A DNA stretch of 64,000 bases from Legionella cherrii (GCF_900635815.1 NZ_LR134173.1:278501-342500); one strand, 5' to 3'; shown: positions 36,802-45,844, counted from the stretch's first letter. Numbers and translations: made by a program. Notes: generated from the letters alone by a model not told the origin.

Positions 36802-36887
36802 CAGCTCCTGGGTGAAGCACAGCAGAACCGAGTTTTCTGCCACAGGCTTCCCGAGTTAGGGATGCGCCTTCACCCAAGCCACCTACT
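36802..36887. repeat. Palindromic repeat element between rplT and pheS
   Basis: The left arm CTCCTGGGTGAAGCACAGC and the right arm, whose reverse strand reads GTGGCTTGGGTGAAGGCGC, are imperfect inverted copies of one module, each followed by a CTCGG-type block. The right arm shares 14 bases with the repeat at 27351. It forms part of the rplT-pheS leader RNA. Confidence 0.55.
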
Positions 36888-36896
36888 TAATAAAGA

Positions 36897-37256
36897 TTAT
36901 TTTGCCAATGCAGCCTTAGCTTGTTCAGCAATTGCAGCAAAAGCTACCTTGTCATGAACAGCCAAATCAGCCAATACTTTTCTATCCAGTTCGATTGCTG
37001 CTTTTTTCAATCCATCAATCAAACGGCTGTACGATAAACCGCACTCACGAGCTTGCGCGTTGATACGCGTAATCCACAATGCACGGAACTGACGTTTCTT
37101 CTGACGTCGGTCACGATATGCGTACTGACCTGCTTTAATTACTGCTTGTTTCGCCATGCGGTAGGTCCGGCTACGGGCTCCGTAATAACCTTTTGCTTGG
37201 TCTAAAACTTTCTTGTGACGTGCTTTCGCTGTCACACCACGTTTAACTCTTGGCAT
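36897..37256 (-). CDS. rplT: 50S ribosomal protein L20
   Basis: L20 binds 23S rRNA early in assembly and in E. coli represses rpmI-rplT translation. The 119-residue protein has the basic N-terminal extension [40 protein letters not shown] and [18 protein letters not shown]. Length is exact for the family. It is the last gene of thrS-infC-rpmI-rplT before the pheS terminator. Confidence 0.98.
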   Translation of the reverse strand: MPRVKRGVTAKARHKKVLDQAKGYYGARSRTYRMAKQAVIKAGQYAYRDRRQKKRQFRALWITRINAQARECGLSYSRLIDGLKKAAIELDRKVLADLAVHDKVAFAAIAEQAKAALAK

Positions 37257-37270
37257 TCTTCATTCCCCCC

Positions 37271-37471
37271 TTAACTACCGTGCAACATGCGTTCTGCTAA
37301 ACGTGCATCGCATGGCTTCAAAGTACCGGCTTCCACGCGCAAATGACGTTTCGCCTTGGTAGACTTTTTGGTGAGGATATGATTTCTATAAGCACCGCGA
37401 CGTTTAATCGCGCCACTTGCTGTCTTACGGAAGCGTTTAGATGCTCCGCGATGTGACTTTAACTTCGGCAT
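37271..37471 (-). CDS. rpmI: 50S ribosomal protein L35
   Basis: This 66-residue basic ribosomal protein starts [20 protein letters not shown] and has [20 protein letters not shown], the family signature. It lies between infC and rplT, with 25-base and 14-base gaps. In E. coli its translation is repressed by L20, acting on the leader upstream. Confidence 0.98.
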   Translation of the reverse strand: MPKLKSHRGASKRFRKTASGAIKRRGAYRNHILTKKSTKAKRHLRVEAGTLKPCDARLAERMLHGS

Positions 37472-37496
37472 AACAATATACTCCGCATTTGTTCAG

Positions 37497-38033
37497 CTAC
37501 TTAGTTTTTTTGGGTGCCAAGACCATCAGTAATTGTCTTCCTTCACGTTTCGCTTGCTGTTCAACAACCGCAAATTCAGCTGTATCCTGCTGTAAACGTT
37601 CAAGAATCTTCATACCCAGTTCTTGGTGAGCCATTTCACGACCACGAAAACGTAGCGTCACTTTGACTTTATCACCATGATTAAGGAAACGGATCAGGTT
37701 GCGTAGCTTGACCTGATAATCTCCATCTTCCGTCGTAGGACGGAATTTTAATTCTTTGACTTGAATTTGCTTCTGCTTTTTCTTCGCTTCCGCTTGTTTT
37801 TTACTCAATTCAAAGAGAAACTTGCCATAATCCATGATACGGCATACAGGAGGTTTGGCTGATGGAGATATTTCCACGAGATCTAATCCACCTTCTTCCG
37901 CTGCACGTAACGCTTCACGTGTTGGGACTATCCCTGCCTGATTACCATCGACATCAATTAAGCGTACCTCAGGTACATTGATCTGTTCATTAATTCGTGC
38001 GCGATCATTTTCACGCTTAGTTGGTGCACTAAT
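37497..38033 (-). CDS. infC: Translation initiation factor IF-3 (ATT start codon)
   Basis: IF-3 keeps ribosomal subunits apart and checks start codons. The conserved N-terminal domain ([20 protein letters not shown], then [20 protein letters not shown]) lies upstream of the first ATG in the frame, so translation must begin earlier. An in-frame TAA at 38037-38039 leaves the ATT at 38031-38033 as the start, with a GGGGGGTT ribosome site just before it. This gives 178 residues. AUU is the known start of infC in E. coli and lets IF-3 limit its own synthesis. The C-terminal domain ([19 protein letters not shown]) is intact. Confidence 0.95.
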   Translation of the reverse strand: MSAPTKRENDRARINEQINVPEVRLIDVDGNQAGIVPTREALRAAEEGGLDLVEISPSAKPPVCRIMDYGKFLFELSKKQAEAKKKQKQIQVKELKFRPTTEDGDYQVKLRNLIRFLNHGDKVKVTLRFRGREMAHQELGMKILERLQQDTAEFAVVEQQAKREGRQLLMVLAPKKTK

Positions 38034-38053
38034 GGTTTAACCCCCCCTGCTTA

Positions 38054-39973
38054 TTAATTATTAATTGACCCTTTACGAGCAATTTCTTGCGTCAAGGTAT
38101 CACAAATTGCATCTATTGTCATCACACCCAAGTCTGCTCCTTCGCGTGAGCGCACAGCCACTTGGTTGGATTCGACCTCTTTATCGCCTATTACTAAAAG
38201 ATATGGCACTTTTTGTAAAGTATGCTCGCGAATTTTAAAGCCAATTTTCTCATTTCTCAAGTCATAGTTGGCTCGAATACCTCTTTTTTGCAAAATTTGT
38301 GTTATTTTCTTTGCATACTCATTTTGCTTTTCGCTGATTGTTAGAATCATCGTTTGCACTGGAGATAGCCATAAAGGCAGTTTTCCTGCGTAGTGCTCTA
38401 TCAAAATACCCATGAAACGCTCAAAAGAGCCTAAAATCGCACGATGCAACATCACTGGAATTTGTTTACTGCCATCTTCAGCGACGTATGAAGCATCCAG
38501 CCGACCTGGCATAGAGAAATCAACTTGAATGGTTCCGCATTGCCAAATCCTACCCAAACAATCTGCTAATGAGCATTCGATTTTGGGTCCGTAAAAAGCA
38601 CCTTCACCTGGAGCATCAACCCACTCAATTTGCCTGTCTTTCATTGCTTGTTTTAAAGCACCTTCCGCTTTATCCCATACATCATCGCTACCAACTCGCT
38701 TTTCAGGACGTAAAGCCAGACGGTACTTAATCTCACTAAAACCAAAATCTGCATATACCGACTGAACCAACTCAAGCATCATCGCGACTTCTGATTGAAT
38801 TTGATCTTCAGTACAGAAGATATGTGCGTCGTCTTGCACCATGTTACGAACGCGCATCAAACCATGCAGTGCGCCGGATGGTTCACAGCGATGGCAATTA
38901 CCAAACTCGGAAAATCTTAATGGTAAATCTCTATAGCTTTTTAAACCCTGATTAAACACTTGAACATGGCATGGGCAATTCATTGGCTTCACTGCATAAT
39001 GGCGATTTTCTGTTTCAGTAACAAACATCTCATCTCTAAAATTTGCCCAATGGCCTGATTTTTCCCAGAGTACCTTGTCAACTAATTGCGGTGTTCTAAT
39101 TTCTTGATAACCAAAATCAACCAATCGATTGCGCATATAGCGCTCGAGCTCTTGATAAATTGTCCAGCCTTTAGGATGCCAAAATACCATCCCAGGAGCG
39201 ATATCCTGAAAATGGAATAGCTCTAAGCTCTTACCTAATTTACGATGATCACGTTTTTCGGCTTCTTCTAAACGGAATAAATAGTCTGCCAAAGATTTTT
39301 TATCAGCCCAGGCAGTACCGTATATACGTTGTAACATTTCGTTATTGGAATCACCCCGCCAGTATGCGCCTGCTAATTTAGTCAGCTTAAATGCCTTCAA
39401 AAAACCGGTTGAAGGGACATGAGGTCCACGACAAAGGTCTTCAAAATCACCTTGCTTATACAACGATAACACTTCATTTTCAGGTATATCGGCAATAATC
39501 TTCGCTTTGTATTCCTCGCCAATGCTCTTGAAATACTGAATGGCTTCATTGCGGGGCAATTCTCTACGCACTACTGGATAATTTGCCTTGGCCAGCTCTG
39601 TCATTTTTGCTTCGATTGACTCAAGATCCTCAGGAGTAAATGCTCTTTGAAACGCAAAATCATAGTAAAAACCATCTTCAATAACGGGTCCTATAGTCAC
39701 TTGCGCCGTAGGAAAAAGACTTTTAACTGCTTGTGCTAATAAGTGTGCTGTAGAGTGACGAATAACTTCAAGGCTTTCTTCTTGTTTTTCAGTCAGAATA
39801 ACCAATGCACAATCATTTTCAATCAGAAAAGAAGTATCAACCAAACGATCGTTAATGCGACCGGCCAAAGCAGCTTTAGCTAGGCCAGGGCTTATACTAT
39901 GAGCCACATCATAGACCGTTAAGGGCGCTTCAAAATGTTTTATACTTCCATCAGGTAATTTAATGTTTGGCAT
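38054..39973 (-). CDS. thrS: Threonine-tRNA ligase
   Basis: This class II synthetase charges tRNA-Thr. The product has an N-terminal TGS domain ([20 protein letters not shown]), an editing domain ([17 protein letters not shown]), the catalytic core with zinc ligands ([10 protein letters not shown]) and [17 protein letters not shown], and an HGTP anticodon-binding domain. I choose the ATG at 39973 (639 residues); a GTG at 39991 would add six. A terminator hairpin lies just upstream after tRNA-Val, so thrS expression may depend on read-through. infC follows after 20 bases. Confidence 0.97.
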   Translation of the reverse strand: MPNIKLPDGSIKHFEAPLTVYDVAHSISPGLAKAALAGRINDRLVDTSFLIENDCALVILTEKQEESLEVIRHSTAHLLAQAVKSLFPTAQVTIGPVIEDGFYYDFAFQRAFTPEDLESIEAKMTELAKANYPVVRRELPRNEAIQYFKSIGEEYKAKIIADIPENEVLSLYKQGDFEDLCRGPHVPSTGFLKAFKLTKLAGAYWRGDSNNEMLQRIYGTAWADKKSLADYLFRLEEAEKRDHRKLGKSLELFHFQDIAPGMVFWHPKGWTIYQELERYMRNRLVDFGYQEIRTPQLVDKVLWEKSGHWANFRDEMFVTETENRHYAVKPMNCPCHVQVFNQGLKSYRDLPLRFSEFGNCHRCEPSGALHGLMRVRNMVQDDAHIFCTEDQIQSEVAMMLELVQSVYADFGFSEIKYRLALRPEKRVGSDDVWDKAEGALKQAMKDRQIEWVDAPGEGAFYGPKIECSLADCLGRIWQCGTIQVDFSMPGRLDASYVAEDGSKQIPVMLHRAILGSFERFMGILIEHYAGKLPLWLSPVQTMILTISEKQNEYAKKITQILQKRGIRANYDLRNEKIGFKIREHTLQKVPYLLVIGDKEVESNQVAVRSREGADLGVMTIDAICDTLTQEIARKGSINN

Positions 39974-39999
39974 AATTTTATCCGTAAGCACTTCTTTTC

Positions 40000-40024
40000 A
40001 AAAAAAAACCCTGCATGGCAGGGC
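40000..40024 (-). terminator. Intrinsic terminator between tRNA-Val and thrS
   Basis: CCCTGC (40009-40014) pairs with GCAGGG (40018-40023) around ATG, followed on the minus strand by a run of eight to nine T. It lies 78 bases past the tRNA and only 36 bases (stem edge) before the thrS ATG, too close for a separate thrS promoter. Confidence 0.82.
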
Positions 40025-40101
40025 TTAAACCTTAAATAAGAGGAGTCAATCAAGCATCGTCCCAAATGAAAGTGGGCGCTCCTGGAATGCGATTTAGTGC
40101 A

Positions 40102-40176
40102 TGGTAGGCACGAGTGGGATCGAACCACCGACCACCACCATGTCAAGGTGGTGCTCTACCACTGAGCTACGTGCCT
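40102..40176 (-). tRNA. tRNA-Val (anticodon GAC)
   Basis: The minus strand folds as a complete cloverleaf. The acceptor arm AGGCACG pairs with CGTGCCT, there is a D arm (GCTCAGTGGTAGAGC), an anticodon stem ACCAC/GTGGT with loop TTGACAT giving anticodon GAC, and a T arm ending GGTTCGATCCC. The discriminator is A and CCA is encoded. It reads valine codons GUC and GUU. Confidence 0.95.
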
Positions 40177-40206
40177 ATAAAACGACCTGCATATACATTG
40201 TGGTGA

Positions 40207-40236
40207 AGTATATAATAAGGTGCTATTACAAAGCAA
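40207..40236 (-). promoter_or_regulatory. Candidate tRNA-Val promoter
   Basis: On the minus strand TTGCTT (40236-40231) and TATACT (40212-40207) are spaced by 18 bases, about 30 bases before the mature tRNA 5' end. It is a plausible sigma-70 promoter. Confidence 0.4.
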
Positions 40237-40537
40237 TCATTTAGATTATTTTGTCTTAATAAATAGTGTAATCCCTTCTGTACTCATGGCTTGTGCACAA
40301 AAAACTCCCTAGCTGAGACATCTAGAAAGGCTTAAATGGAGGGGAACCATTCAAGCCATGAGTTTGCGAGGTTAACTGCTATGAGTTATCCACTTTTTCT
40401 TCTATTGGACTGTATAGTGATATTTGTTCCGTCTTATATCACCTGCTTCCTTGTTTGGGACTAATATAAAACCTTTCCCTCGGTTTCGAAGCCATTATAC
40501 TTTTTTGCCCATTGATGTCAACTATTAATTTCCAAAG

Positions 40538-40616
40538 GAAACTTTAAGTTTCTAAATATGCTTATTTTGAATTTTATGTTTCGTTTTGTTATACTTTTTT
40601 TACTTTAAAATGAAAC
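40538..40616 (+). promoter_or_regulatory. Promoter and operator candidate of the HTH regulator gene
   Basis: TTGAAT (40567-40572) and TATACT (40590-40595) are spaced by 17 bases, a good sigma-70 promoter. Upstream is the perfect 15-base palindrome GAAACTTTAAGTTTC (40538-40552). The same half-sites recur as GTTTC in the spacer (40578-40582) and GAAAC after the start site (40612-40616). This pattern suits autoregulation by the encoded HTH protein. Confidence 0.5.
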
Positions 40617-40629
40617 CTCCTAATACCCT

Positions 40630-41115
40630 ATGGAAAAAGTTAATCTGGCAAAACAATTCGCTGACCGTTTACGTGATGCCATGATCGCAGCAGGATTTAA
40701 TTCACAACGTTCTACTTCAGGTATCTGTATCCACAAGCTGTCTGAAATTACAGGACATTCCCTGCAAATATGTCGCAAGTACCTCCGTGGCGAGGCCATC
40801 CCTGAACCGGTGAAATTGATGGAAATTGCGGCTAAACTTCATGTGTCACCGGGTTGGTTATTATTTGGAAACTCGCCACATGATCAGGGAATTGCTCGGG
40901 AAAAAGTAACGGTTAATAAAAATTTGCTTCACTATCTCTTCTCCAGAGCATCATGTCTTTATAACAGCACACTCGCGGAACAAGAAATACCTAATTTCTT
41001 AATGGAATTAATTAACGACGTGAGCCTAATTAATGCGGATGAGGAGCAGTCTAAAAAAATTATTGATTTAGCTTTAGCTTCAGTAAAACACTTTAGCCAA
41101 TCGCATGGAACGTAA
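40630..41115 (+). CDS. HTH transcriptional regulator (Cro/CI-type)
   Basis: This 161-residue protein has an N-terminal DNA-binding domain of the lambda-repressor class. The pattern KLSEITGHSLQICRKYLRGE followed by LMEIAAKLHVSPGWLLFG is typical of XRE-family regulators. The C-terminal 80 residues (LLHYLFSRASCLYNSTLAEQ) are not recognisable and may dimerise or bind a ligand. No strong Shine-Dalgarno precedes the ATG. Palindromic GAAAC/GTTTC sites overlap its promoter, consistent with self-control. It sits alone next to two accessory genes; its targets are unknown. Confidence 0.75.
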   Translation: MEKVNLAKQFADRLRDAMIAAGFNSQRSTSGICIHKLSEITGHSLQICRKYLRGEAIPEPVKLMEIAAKLHVSPGWLLFGNSPHDQGIAREKVTVNKNLLHYLFSRASCLYNSTLAEQEIPNFLMELINDVSLINADEEQSKKIIDLALASVKHFSQSHGT

Positions 41116-41207
41116 AACGGGTCAAATAATGCAACAACGTAGAACTGGCCAAAGGGCATCGACTGTTCAGATAGTCTCTAGCCCCTTGGTAAAATGAATT
41201 GAATGCA

Positions 41208-42641
41208 TCATATTTCGAAAGGCATGACGTAATGTTCAACATTTTTTTCGATATGCTCTTGTCTTTCTTTAATAAGCTCATTCATTTCTTTAAGAAATTG
41301 TTTCACTCCATCCATATTGAAATGACGATGATGTTTTTTTGCATAATTAACAAATTGTTGAGCCATTTCTCTGCAATGTTCTGGAGAATATTTTTTATCA
41401 CCCTGAAGTCCCTCTTGATACATTTCTCTCAATGCTCTTTCAACTCGAGGACCAGTCAGTTTCTCTTCTCGAACACGAAGAGCAATTTCTCCAGGATAAT
41501 TTGCTTTAGCAGTTGGCTCTGCATGTCTCTTAAAGAGAGAGTGTTGTGATATTTCACTCAGCATACTTTTTTGAGATTGTCTTGTTTCCGTATAATCTGA
41601 TGCAGCAGCAATTGCGGTTTCAAGGGTTTCTTTGGAAAAAAGATGATTTATTTTGAGACCGTATCCATCGAATACTCCAGAAACTTCCGGTGAATTGAGT
41701 ACATCCATCATTTCTGACAAACTATGAAAACCTGATTTGCAAGTAAATGCGACGAAAGTCTGGATGATATTATCCATATCTTTTTGTAACGTAGGACTTT
41801 GCTGGTTTTCTTTAGCATACTCATTTAACACGGCTGCCAAGGTATAAGCGGTACCAGAAACTGAATTAATAAAAGGGACATCCACATTTTTAGCAGAATA
41901 CCCGTCTTTAACTGTTCGCTTAATTAAGAAACTGTCCGTAATACTGCCTTGAACTGCTTTCTCTCTTCGTTCAACTAAAGGCATTGGCGTGTTTGCTTTG
42001 ATGATGCCAGGGTTTTGTGAATAACCAACATCATCTGGGTTACGTTCTGAACCTCTGTCTTTAAAACCAGATAACGCATTTTCTTCATGCCGCATCTCTA
42101 TGATTTTATCTAAAACAATTGTTGTAGCGCTTCCTTCTTCACCAAATCCCCTTATTGCAGCAATGACCATTTCCATATCGTTCAAATTATTAACTTTTCT
42201 AAGCTTTGAAAAATCTTGTTTTTCTGCATAGAGCTTATTGGCACCAACCATAAATTTCGCAAGGCGGTCAAGGCTGTCTTGATGCTCTGTCGTGTCAAGA
42301 GTTTTCCACTGCTCAGTAACAAACTTATTTTCAAAATACCGTCTACTTTCTACTTGTTCTGGCTTAGAGTTTTTAGCTGCATTTTCAGCAGCTTGTTCAA
42401 ATAACTCTGCAATGCTTGCGTCCTTTAGAGTTTTGGCTGCGGCAATAAGTTTTTCAACAGCATCAGAATAATTGACCTCTAGATAATCCACTTTAATTGC
42501 ATACATCGCTTCTTCTAGTGGTTGATCTTCAAGTATTTTGTTTTCATTTTTGAGTATGTCTAATGCAATTAAAATAAAATCAGAAGTATCAATATTTCCT
42601 TTTTCTAACATTTTTTTAAGATCACTAGTTCGGCGAGGCAT
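41208..42641 (-). CDS. Unknown 477-residue protein, putative Dot/Icm effector
   Basis: I do not recognise this protein. It is soluble, highly charged and helical, without signal peptide or membrane segment. The last 35 residues contain a Glu/Lys block (LKEMNELIKERQEHIEKN) and end in VMPFEI, resembling the E-block found in many Dot/Icm export signals. About 97 bases upstream of the ATG, oriented toward it, is a close match to the tandem PmrA box that drives several L. pneumophila effector genes. It diverges from an ankyrin-repeat gene. No catalytic motif stands out. Effector status is inference from the promoter, tail and setting. Confidence 0.6.
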   Translation of the reverse strand: MPRRTSDLKKMLEKGNIDTSDFILIALDILKNENKILEDQPLEEAMYAIKVDYLEVNYSDAVEKLIAAAKTLKDASIAELFEQAAENAAKNSKPEQVESRRYFENKFVTEQWKTLDTTEHQDSLDRLAKFMVGANKLYAEKQDFSKLRKVNNLNDMEMVIAAIRGFGEEGSATTIVLDKIIEMRHEENALSGFKDRGSERNPDDVGYSQNPGIIKANTPMPLVERREKAVQGSITDSFLIKRTVKDGYSAKNVDVPFINSVSGTAYTLAAVLNEYAKENQQSPTLQKDMDNIIQTFVAFTCKSGFHSLSEMMDVLNSPEVSGVFDGYGLKINHLFSKETLETAIAAASDYTETRQSQKSMLSEISQHSLFKRHAEPTAKANYPGEIALRVREEKLTGPRVERALREMYQEGLQGDKKYSPEHCREMAQQFVNYAKKHHRHFNMDGVKQFLKEMNELIKERQEHIEKNVEHYVMPFEI

Positions 42642-42737
42642 TTCAAACTCCCATAAAGACTGTGTATAATTATATTCAAGAGCATATTATGCGCAATTCA
42701 TGTAAACACAATGCTGTGTGGTTTATTTTAAATTACA

Positions 42738-42757
42738 TAGATTAAGAAAATATTAAG
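42738..42757 (-). promoter_or_regulatory. PmrA-box-like tandem repeat
   Basis: On the minus strand CTTAATATT, a two-base gap, then CTTAATCTA matches the Legionella PmrA consensus (cTTAATatT-N2-cTTAATatT as I recall) at 16 of 18 positions. TAAAAT, a good -10, begins about seven bases later. It faces the 477-residue gene. Confidence 0.6.
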
Positions 42758-42798
42758 AAGTATTTATTTGGAACATATAAGGCTAAGGATTGAACTAT

Positions 42799-44376
42799 AT
42801 GAAAAAATTTTTGAAATCTGAAGCTATTTTTCAGTGCATCGAAATAAATGATCTCGATAAGTTAAAAACCGAAATAGATAAATACTCTAAAGCGGAGCTT
42901 GTAAAACGTTCTTCTGGGTTAATCAGGCATGAAAAAGGTGTAAGAAGCTATAACCTTTTGGAAGCATGTTGTTTTGTCGAAAATGAAGATGCGCTTCGCG
43001 AATTGTTGTCAAGGGACTTGCCCTGGGAGGCATCCAGAATCAAGGGAGCAGCACATCTTGCGGCGGCATCGAAAAAATATTCATTAATCAAATTGTTGAT
43101 GAAGAATGGCCTTACGGTAAATGAAGCTTTGTTAGACGCATGCCTGGCAAATAATATTGAGCTGGTAAAAAATATATTACTCGAATATAGAGGGGAAATT
43201 GACCTCAGCAATTGCGAACCATTATTCAGTTCGGCTGCTCATGGATTTCTTCCTATTCTCCAGATATTGGAAGAAAATGGTTTTGATTTACACGCTGATG
43301 AAGACAAAGCATTGTGCTTTGCGGTTCGAGGCAATCATATTAATTGTGTAAAGTATTTAATTTCGAAAAGCGCTAATGTAAACGCCCAGAACGAGCTGCC
43401 ATTAAAAACGGCCATTGTTAATGGTGATTTAAGTATGGTCAATATGCTGTTAGATAATGGAGCGGAGCTTATAAGAGTAGCTGAGGATGAATTTGTTACT
43501 CTGGCAGAGCGCTATAAGCAATCTGAAATTGCCAATTTATTGCGCACCAAACTGGCACAGATGCATATTGTACCTCATCTTAATACCAAACAAAGTACGC
43601 ATGCATCGAGTGTAGACAGTTCGGCAGCCGAATCAGCTCTACGCTTGCAGAAACGTTATGGAGATAAACTAAGTCCGGCGTTAACAATTAAAACGATTAA
43701 TGAAATAACTTCGTGGGGTACTGTTTTAGCAAATTCAAAATCTCAGGAAGAATTAGCTGCTCATAGAGCTCTGGATGACATTTTGAAAGGAACAGAAATC
43801 CATGCCAAGACAGGTATTCCTTTAAAAGAACTTTTGATTTTAACTTGGATTGCTATCCATGATGATGAACATAGGAAGGGTGAGTTAGCTGAGGCGCTCA
43901 AGATGTTGAAAGAGGGTTTATATGAGATTCAAAGAGGATATAACCTGCTAGAAAACGATCAAGAGAGTGAGAGTGAGGATATCGATATTTGTCGCGATGG
44001 AAAATTGAATAAGTTCATGGAAAAATTAGTAGGAATCCATCCCGATGTAGCGATCGACTTTGTCACAAAAGAAGTTGCTTCCTATAAGTTACAGGCCATC
44101 GTTAGAGAGGAAGCAAAGAAATTTATTCAGTCATCTCCTCCTCTATTAGTTAATGGCATGTTCAAGCAAAAACCTACAATGGAACGCATTTGGGACTCAA
44201 TTCATGAACGAGTCAAAAAAAGAATGTTCGAAGAGTTTTCTGTTTTATTTAAATCATATGATGATGGTGATTTTAATTCTTTTGTAAACATGGGAATTTA
44301 TGTTGATTTGGGCAGTGATCCTGCTGAAAGCGTGTCATCAGAAGTACCCCCAGGAAAAAGCCATGGGATTACGTAA
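42799..44376 (+). CDS. Ankyrin-repeat protein, putative Dot/Icm effector
   Basis: Residues about 40-255 form five to seven degenerate ankyrin repeats, for example GVRSYNLLEACCFVENEDAL, KALCFAVRGNHINCVKYLIS and LPLKTAIVNGDLSMVNMLLD. The C-terminal half (about 280-525) is helical, charged and unfamiliar. No signal peptide is present. I choose the ATG at 42799 (MKKFLKSEAIF), nine bases after AAGGA, giving 525 residues; a TTG three codons earlier is less likely. Ankyrin proteins of this size are frequent Dot/Icm effectors in Legionella. It diverges from the 477-residue candidate, and the PmrA-like box between them points away from it. Confidence 0.75.
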   Translation: MKKFLKSEAIFQCIEINDLDKLKTEIDKYSKAELVKRSSGLIRHEKGVRSYNLLEACCFVENEDALRELLSRDLPWEASRIKGAAHLAAASKKYSLIKLLMKNGLTVNEALLDACLANNIELVKNILLEYRGEIDLSNCEPLFSSAAHGFLPILQILEENGFDLHADEDKALCFAVRGNHINCVKYLISKSANVNAQNELPLKTAIVNGDLSMVNMLLDNGAELIRVAEDEFVTLAERYKQSEIANLLRTKLAQMHIVPHLNTKQSTHASSVDSSAAESALRLQKRYGDKLSPALTIKTINEITSWGTVLANSKSQEELAAHRALDDILKGTEIHAKTGIPLKELLILTWIAIHDDEHRKGELAEALKMLKEGLYEIQRGYNLLENDQESESEDIDICRDGKLNKFMEKLVGIHPDVAIDFVTKEVASYKLQAIVREEAKKFIQSSPPLLVNGMFKQKPTMERIWDSIHERVKKRMFEEFSVLFKSYDDGDFNSFVNMGIYVDLGSDPAESVSSEVPPGKSHGIT

Positions 44377-44491
44377 GCTATTATTTGCGTGATGGATATG
44401 GGAATTAACCCACTGTGTTCACAGCGCCACATTTCTCCATTTGTCTCAATAGTGGTATAATTGCGATTTAAAAAAACACCCTGAGCTTTAT

Positions 44492-45133
44492 ATGTTACTC
44501 CATTATCTTTTTATCATAGGCATTTGTGTTGAAGCAATCACCGGTGCCTTAGCAGCCGGCCGCAAGAAAATGGATTTTTTTGGCGTCATGCTCATTGCGA
44601 GTATTACCGCATTAGGCGGTGGAACAGTAAGAGATGCGCTATTTAATACTTATCCGCTGACCTGGGTAACACATCCTGAATATCTGTTGTATACCTCATT
44701 ATGTGCGTTTCTAACGATATTTATTGCCCATTCATTGATTCGCATTATGAAAATATTTTTAATCCTTGACGCACTTGGATTATCTACTTTCGTAATTATT
44801 GGCACCCAAAAAGCATTGAATCATGGCTTATCCCCGAGTATCGCTATTATAATGGTATGCTCACCGGGATTTGTGGTGGCATGTTGCGGGATATTTTTAT
44901 GCAATGACATCCCCCTGGTGTTAAGAAAAGAACTCTATGCAGTTATTGCTCTTGCTGGTGCATTACTTTTTATTGTTCTCGATTATTTTCATACCCCAGA
45001 AAATATCAACATCATAATCACACTAATCAGCATTTTTACAGCACGTCTTTTAGCTATTTTCTTTCACATTGAAATACCCATATTTGACTATTCAGAAAGT
45101 ATCAAAAAACGTAGACGGAACTCCAAGGGATAG
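44492..45133 (+). CDS. TRIC-type (UPF0126/YicG) membrane channel protein
   Basis: This 213-residue membrane protein has about seven helices and the internal duplication of the UPF0126 family. The first half shows ITGALAAGRKKMDFFGVMLIASITALGGGTVRDAL, and a weaker second copy follows near residue 90. Bacterial members form trimeric cation channels related to TRIC. The C-terminal tail is basic. It stands alone, followed by a palindromic repeat and the convergent ppiB. Confidence 0.85.
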   Translation: MLLHYLFIIGICVEAITGALAAGRKKMDFFGVMLIASITALGGGTVRDALFNTYPLTWVTHPEYLLYTSLCAFLTIFIAHSLIRIMKIFLILDALGLSTFVIIGTQKALNHGLSPSIAIIMVCSPGFVVACCGIFLCNDIPLVLRKELYAVIALAGALLFIVLDYFHTPENINIIITLISIFTARLLAIFFHIEIPIFDYSESIKKRRRNSKG

Positions 45134-45137
45134 AACT

Positions 45138-45242
45138 GTAGCGTGGATGCAGCGAAGGCAACTGCCTAATCCCCTCATCCGCCCTAACGTCACCTTCTCC
45201 CCAATGGGGAGAAGGGAAATTTCTGCGTTACACTAGCGCTAC
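45138..45242. repeat. Palindromic repeat bounded by GTAGCG/CGCTAC
   Basis: The element starts GTAGCG (45138-45143) and ends CGCTAC (45237-45242). It contains CCCTCATCCGCCCT, shared with the mutL-miaA repeat, and a strong hairpin, CCTTCTCCCC with GGGGAGAAGG (45193-45215), that could also serve as the end of both convergent genes. Confidence 0.6.
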
Positions 45243-45245
45243 TTA

Positions 45246-45737
45246 TCAAACTTCTTTTACTTCGAGAATGCTCACTTCCTCAACTGGGACATCCGCATGG
45301 CCCATTCGTTGTCCTGTTTTTACTTTGGCAATAGCATCCACAATATCCATACCCTCAACGACTTCACCAAAGACACAATATCCATATCCTTGCATGTGAT
45401 CACCGCTGTAGTTCAAGAATGCATTATCAGCAACATTAATGAAAAATTGCGCTGTTGCAGAATGAGGATCCATGGTGCGCGCCATTGCAATCGAGCCACG
45501 TTTATTTGGCTTCGCATTTTTTGCTTCATTCTTAATAGGTTCATTCGTAGCTTTCTGCTTCATATCGGAGTCCAGTCCACCACCTTGAATCATAAAACCT
45601 GCAATAACACGATGGAAAATTGTATTATTATAAAAACCACTGCGCACATAATTAAGAAAATTTTCTGCTGTAGCTGGAGTATTTTCTGTATCTAATTGTA
45701 TATGAATATCACCTTTAGATGTGCTGATTACAACCAT
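45246..45737 (-). CDS. ppiB: Cytoplasmic-type peptidyl-prolyl cis-trans isomerase (cyclophilin)
   Basis: This 163-residue cyclophilin speeds proline isomerisation. It has [15 protein letters not shown] (catalytic Arg), [21 protein letters not shown] and [20 protein letters not shown]. There is no signal peptide, so it is the cytoplasmic PpiB type. It is convergent with the TRIC gene and lies downstream of tgt on the same strand, about 107 bases away. Confidence 0.95.
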   Translation of the reverse strand: MVVISTSKGDIHIQLDTENTPATAENFLNYVRSGFYNNTIFHRVIAGFMIQGGGLDSDMKQKATNEPIKNEAKNAKPNKRGSIAMARTMDPHSATAQFFINVADNAFLNYSGDHMQGYGYCVFGEVVEGMDIVDAIAKVKTGQRMGHADVPVEEVSILEVKEV

Positions 45738-45844
45738 TTTATCTCCTGTTATTTTTTAGATTAATTGATGAACCCCATATAAAAAGCCTTGCTTTTTACT
45801 GGATAATGTCTTCGTTAATGACGTAAACAGGCATAAGATGCCTT

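Larger units (their letters stand above)
40177..40629. other. 453-bp intergenic region with inverted repeats
   Basis: This region separates tRNA-Val and the HTH gene. It contains the tRNA promoter (40207-40236), a 12-base inverted repeat ACTCATGGCTTG (40282-40293) with CAAGCCATGAGT (40352-40363), and the promoter-operator of the HTH gene (40538-40616). No coding frame is convincing. The inverted repeat with its 58-base interior could be a structured RNA. Confidence 0.5.

Noticed and set aside
40270..40390. 6S RNA
   Set aside because: The inverted repeat is there, but the central bubble and conserved closing stem of 6S RNA are not visible.
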